A DNA stretch of 64,000 bases from positions 735,896 through 799,895 of the forward strand of contig NZ_JBHUER010000010.1 in assembly GCF_042681025.1 (NCBI RefSeq), given 5' to 3'. A model generated the notes under the pieces. The model was not told the DNA's origin. It searched no databases and saw only the letters and a list, made by a program, of their open reading frames with translations. This DNA is from Methylopila henanensis (GTDB lineage: Bacteria; Pseudomonadota; Alphaproteobacteria; Rhizobiales; Methylopilaceae). The translations under genes and the position numbers were made by a program. Positions 63,586-64,000 of this stretch are shown piece after piece; the stretch's first letter is position 1; each line of letters starts with the position of its first letter.

Positions 63586-64000
63586 TCAGGCGTCGCCGTT
63601 GGCGTCGGAGCCCTTTCGCGCGCCCTGCCCGCCCTTGGGGTCGCGGCCGGGCTTCGGGCCCTGCTCGAGCTGGGCCTTGAGCGCGGCGAGCTTCGCGAAC
63701 GGCGAGTCCGGATCCGGCCCGCGCTCCGGGCGCTTCGGAGGCGCGGATGTCATGACCGGCGCGCCGCCGCCATGCCGCCGGCCGCGGTCCTCGCCGCCGC
63801 GCGGGCGGTCCCGATCGGGGCGGTCGCCGCCCCGGCGGTCACGGCCGCCCTTGCGCCCGTCGCCGGGACGCACGCCCTCGCCTTGGGGTCGCCCGCCCTC
63901 GCCATGCGGACGACCGCCGTCGCCGCGGGGACGATCGCGGTCGGGCCGCGGCCCCCTCTCGGGGCGGCCCCGCGGCTCGCGCGCCTCGCCCGGAGCGGCC
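63586..64000 (-). CDS. C-terminal tail of a large protein, probably a SUV3-like helicase (5' end outside window)
   Basis: The frame is open to the right edge. The visible 137 residues are low-complexity, rich in Arg, Gly, Asp and Pro (RGGDRPDRDRPRGGEDRGRR), followed by KRPERGPDPDSPFAKLAALKAQLE and a basic end. In related Hyphomicrobiales a helicase-related gene with such an RG-rich tail precedes the S4 gene, fdxA and carD, as I recall. The domain itself is out of view, so the call rests on synteny and composition. Confidence 0.5.
   Translation of the reverse strand, partial: AAPGEAREPRGRPERGPRPDRDRPRGDGGRPHGEGGRPQGEGVRPGDGRKGGRDRRGGDRPDRDRPRGGEDRGRRHGGGAPVMTSAPPKRPERGPDPDSPFAKLAALKAQLEQGPKPGRDPKGGQGARKGSDANGDA

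Overview
This is a very GC-rich chromosomal window from an alphaproteobacterium, most likely order Hyphomicrobiales (Rhizobiales). Support comes from two RpoH-type sigma factors, CarD, a 7Fe ferredoxin, an OxyR/KatG pair, EgtB/EgtD, a SsuABC-like sulfur uptake cluster, TIM-barrel and acyl-CoA-dehydrogenase-like monooxygenases, and dense genes with many 4-bp start/stop overlaps. The genus cannot be set from sequence alone. Both ends cut genes: an RND pump at the left and a basic RG-rich protein tail at the right. There are two assembly gaps (9187-9234 and 28734-28743).

Layout. 1-785: end of an RND efflux pump. 839-7056: a tight minus-strand operon of seven genes (GT4, GT2, MurG-like GT, acyl-CoA-dehydrogenase-like, PIG-L deacetylase, NodS-like methyltransferase, GT2), every junction overlapping. 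7115-10685: a stress group (YciE/YciF-like ferritin fold, Crp/Fnr regulator, two small proteins, manganese catalase, second ferritin-like protein). 10841-15454: XRE-cupin regulator divergent from a RidA / MHS transporter / MOSC / VanB-type reductase run. 15603-18864: divergent katG and oxyR. 18911-24950: organosulfur acquisition (ABC transporter, small TPR protein, LLM monooxygenase, DszC/SfnB-like flavoprotein). 25116-27007: solute-binding protein plus di-heme MauG/CCP-type cytochrome. 27015-31573: murI, P1 peptidase, SleB-type hydrolase, meaB-like GTPase. 31702-36286: msrB, PQQ-type sugar dehydrogenase, egtB-egtD, a small secreted protein. 36600-37794: a candidate structured RNA (possibly 6S) and a strikingly AT-rich gene for an HNH-like zinc protein, a likely foreign insert. 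38181-43847: aqpZ, uvrB, NYN/LabA-type protein, selD. 43935-47320: MHYT-GGDEF-EAL protein, a 24-residue membrane peptide, a PNPOx-like stress protein. 47372-49959: tRNA-Glu, small membrane protein, RluD-type pseudouridine synthase, rpoH. 50073-58087: VOC protein, large TPR protein, purA, Pro-rich membrane protein, RTX protein. 58345-64000: second rpoH, carD, fdxA, SulP transporter with beta-carbonic anhydrase, S4 RNA-binding protein, and the partial gene.

Themes. Oxidative and general stress dominates: katG/oxyR, Mn catalase, ferritin-like proteins, MsrB, ergothioneine synthesis and two heat-shock sigma factors. Sulfur scavenging forms one coherent block with a candidate shared operator. The least explained parts are the seven-gene overlapping glycoside operon, which pairs a sugar deacetylase with a NodS-like methyltransferase; the AT-rich HNH island between two copies of a dispersed palindromic repeat; a further copy of that repeat inside the uvrB reading frame; and a coiled-coil/TPR protein with exact 141-bp tandem repeats. 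I saw no CRISPR array, insertion sequence, integrase or rRNA.
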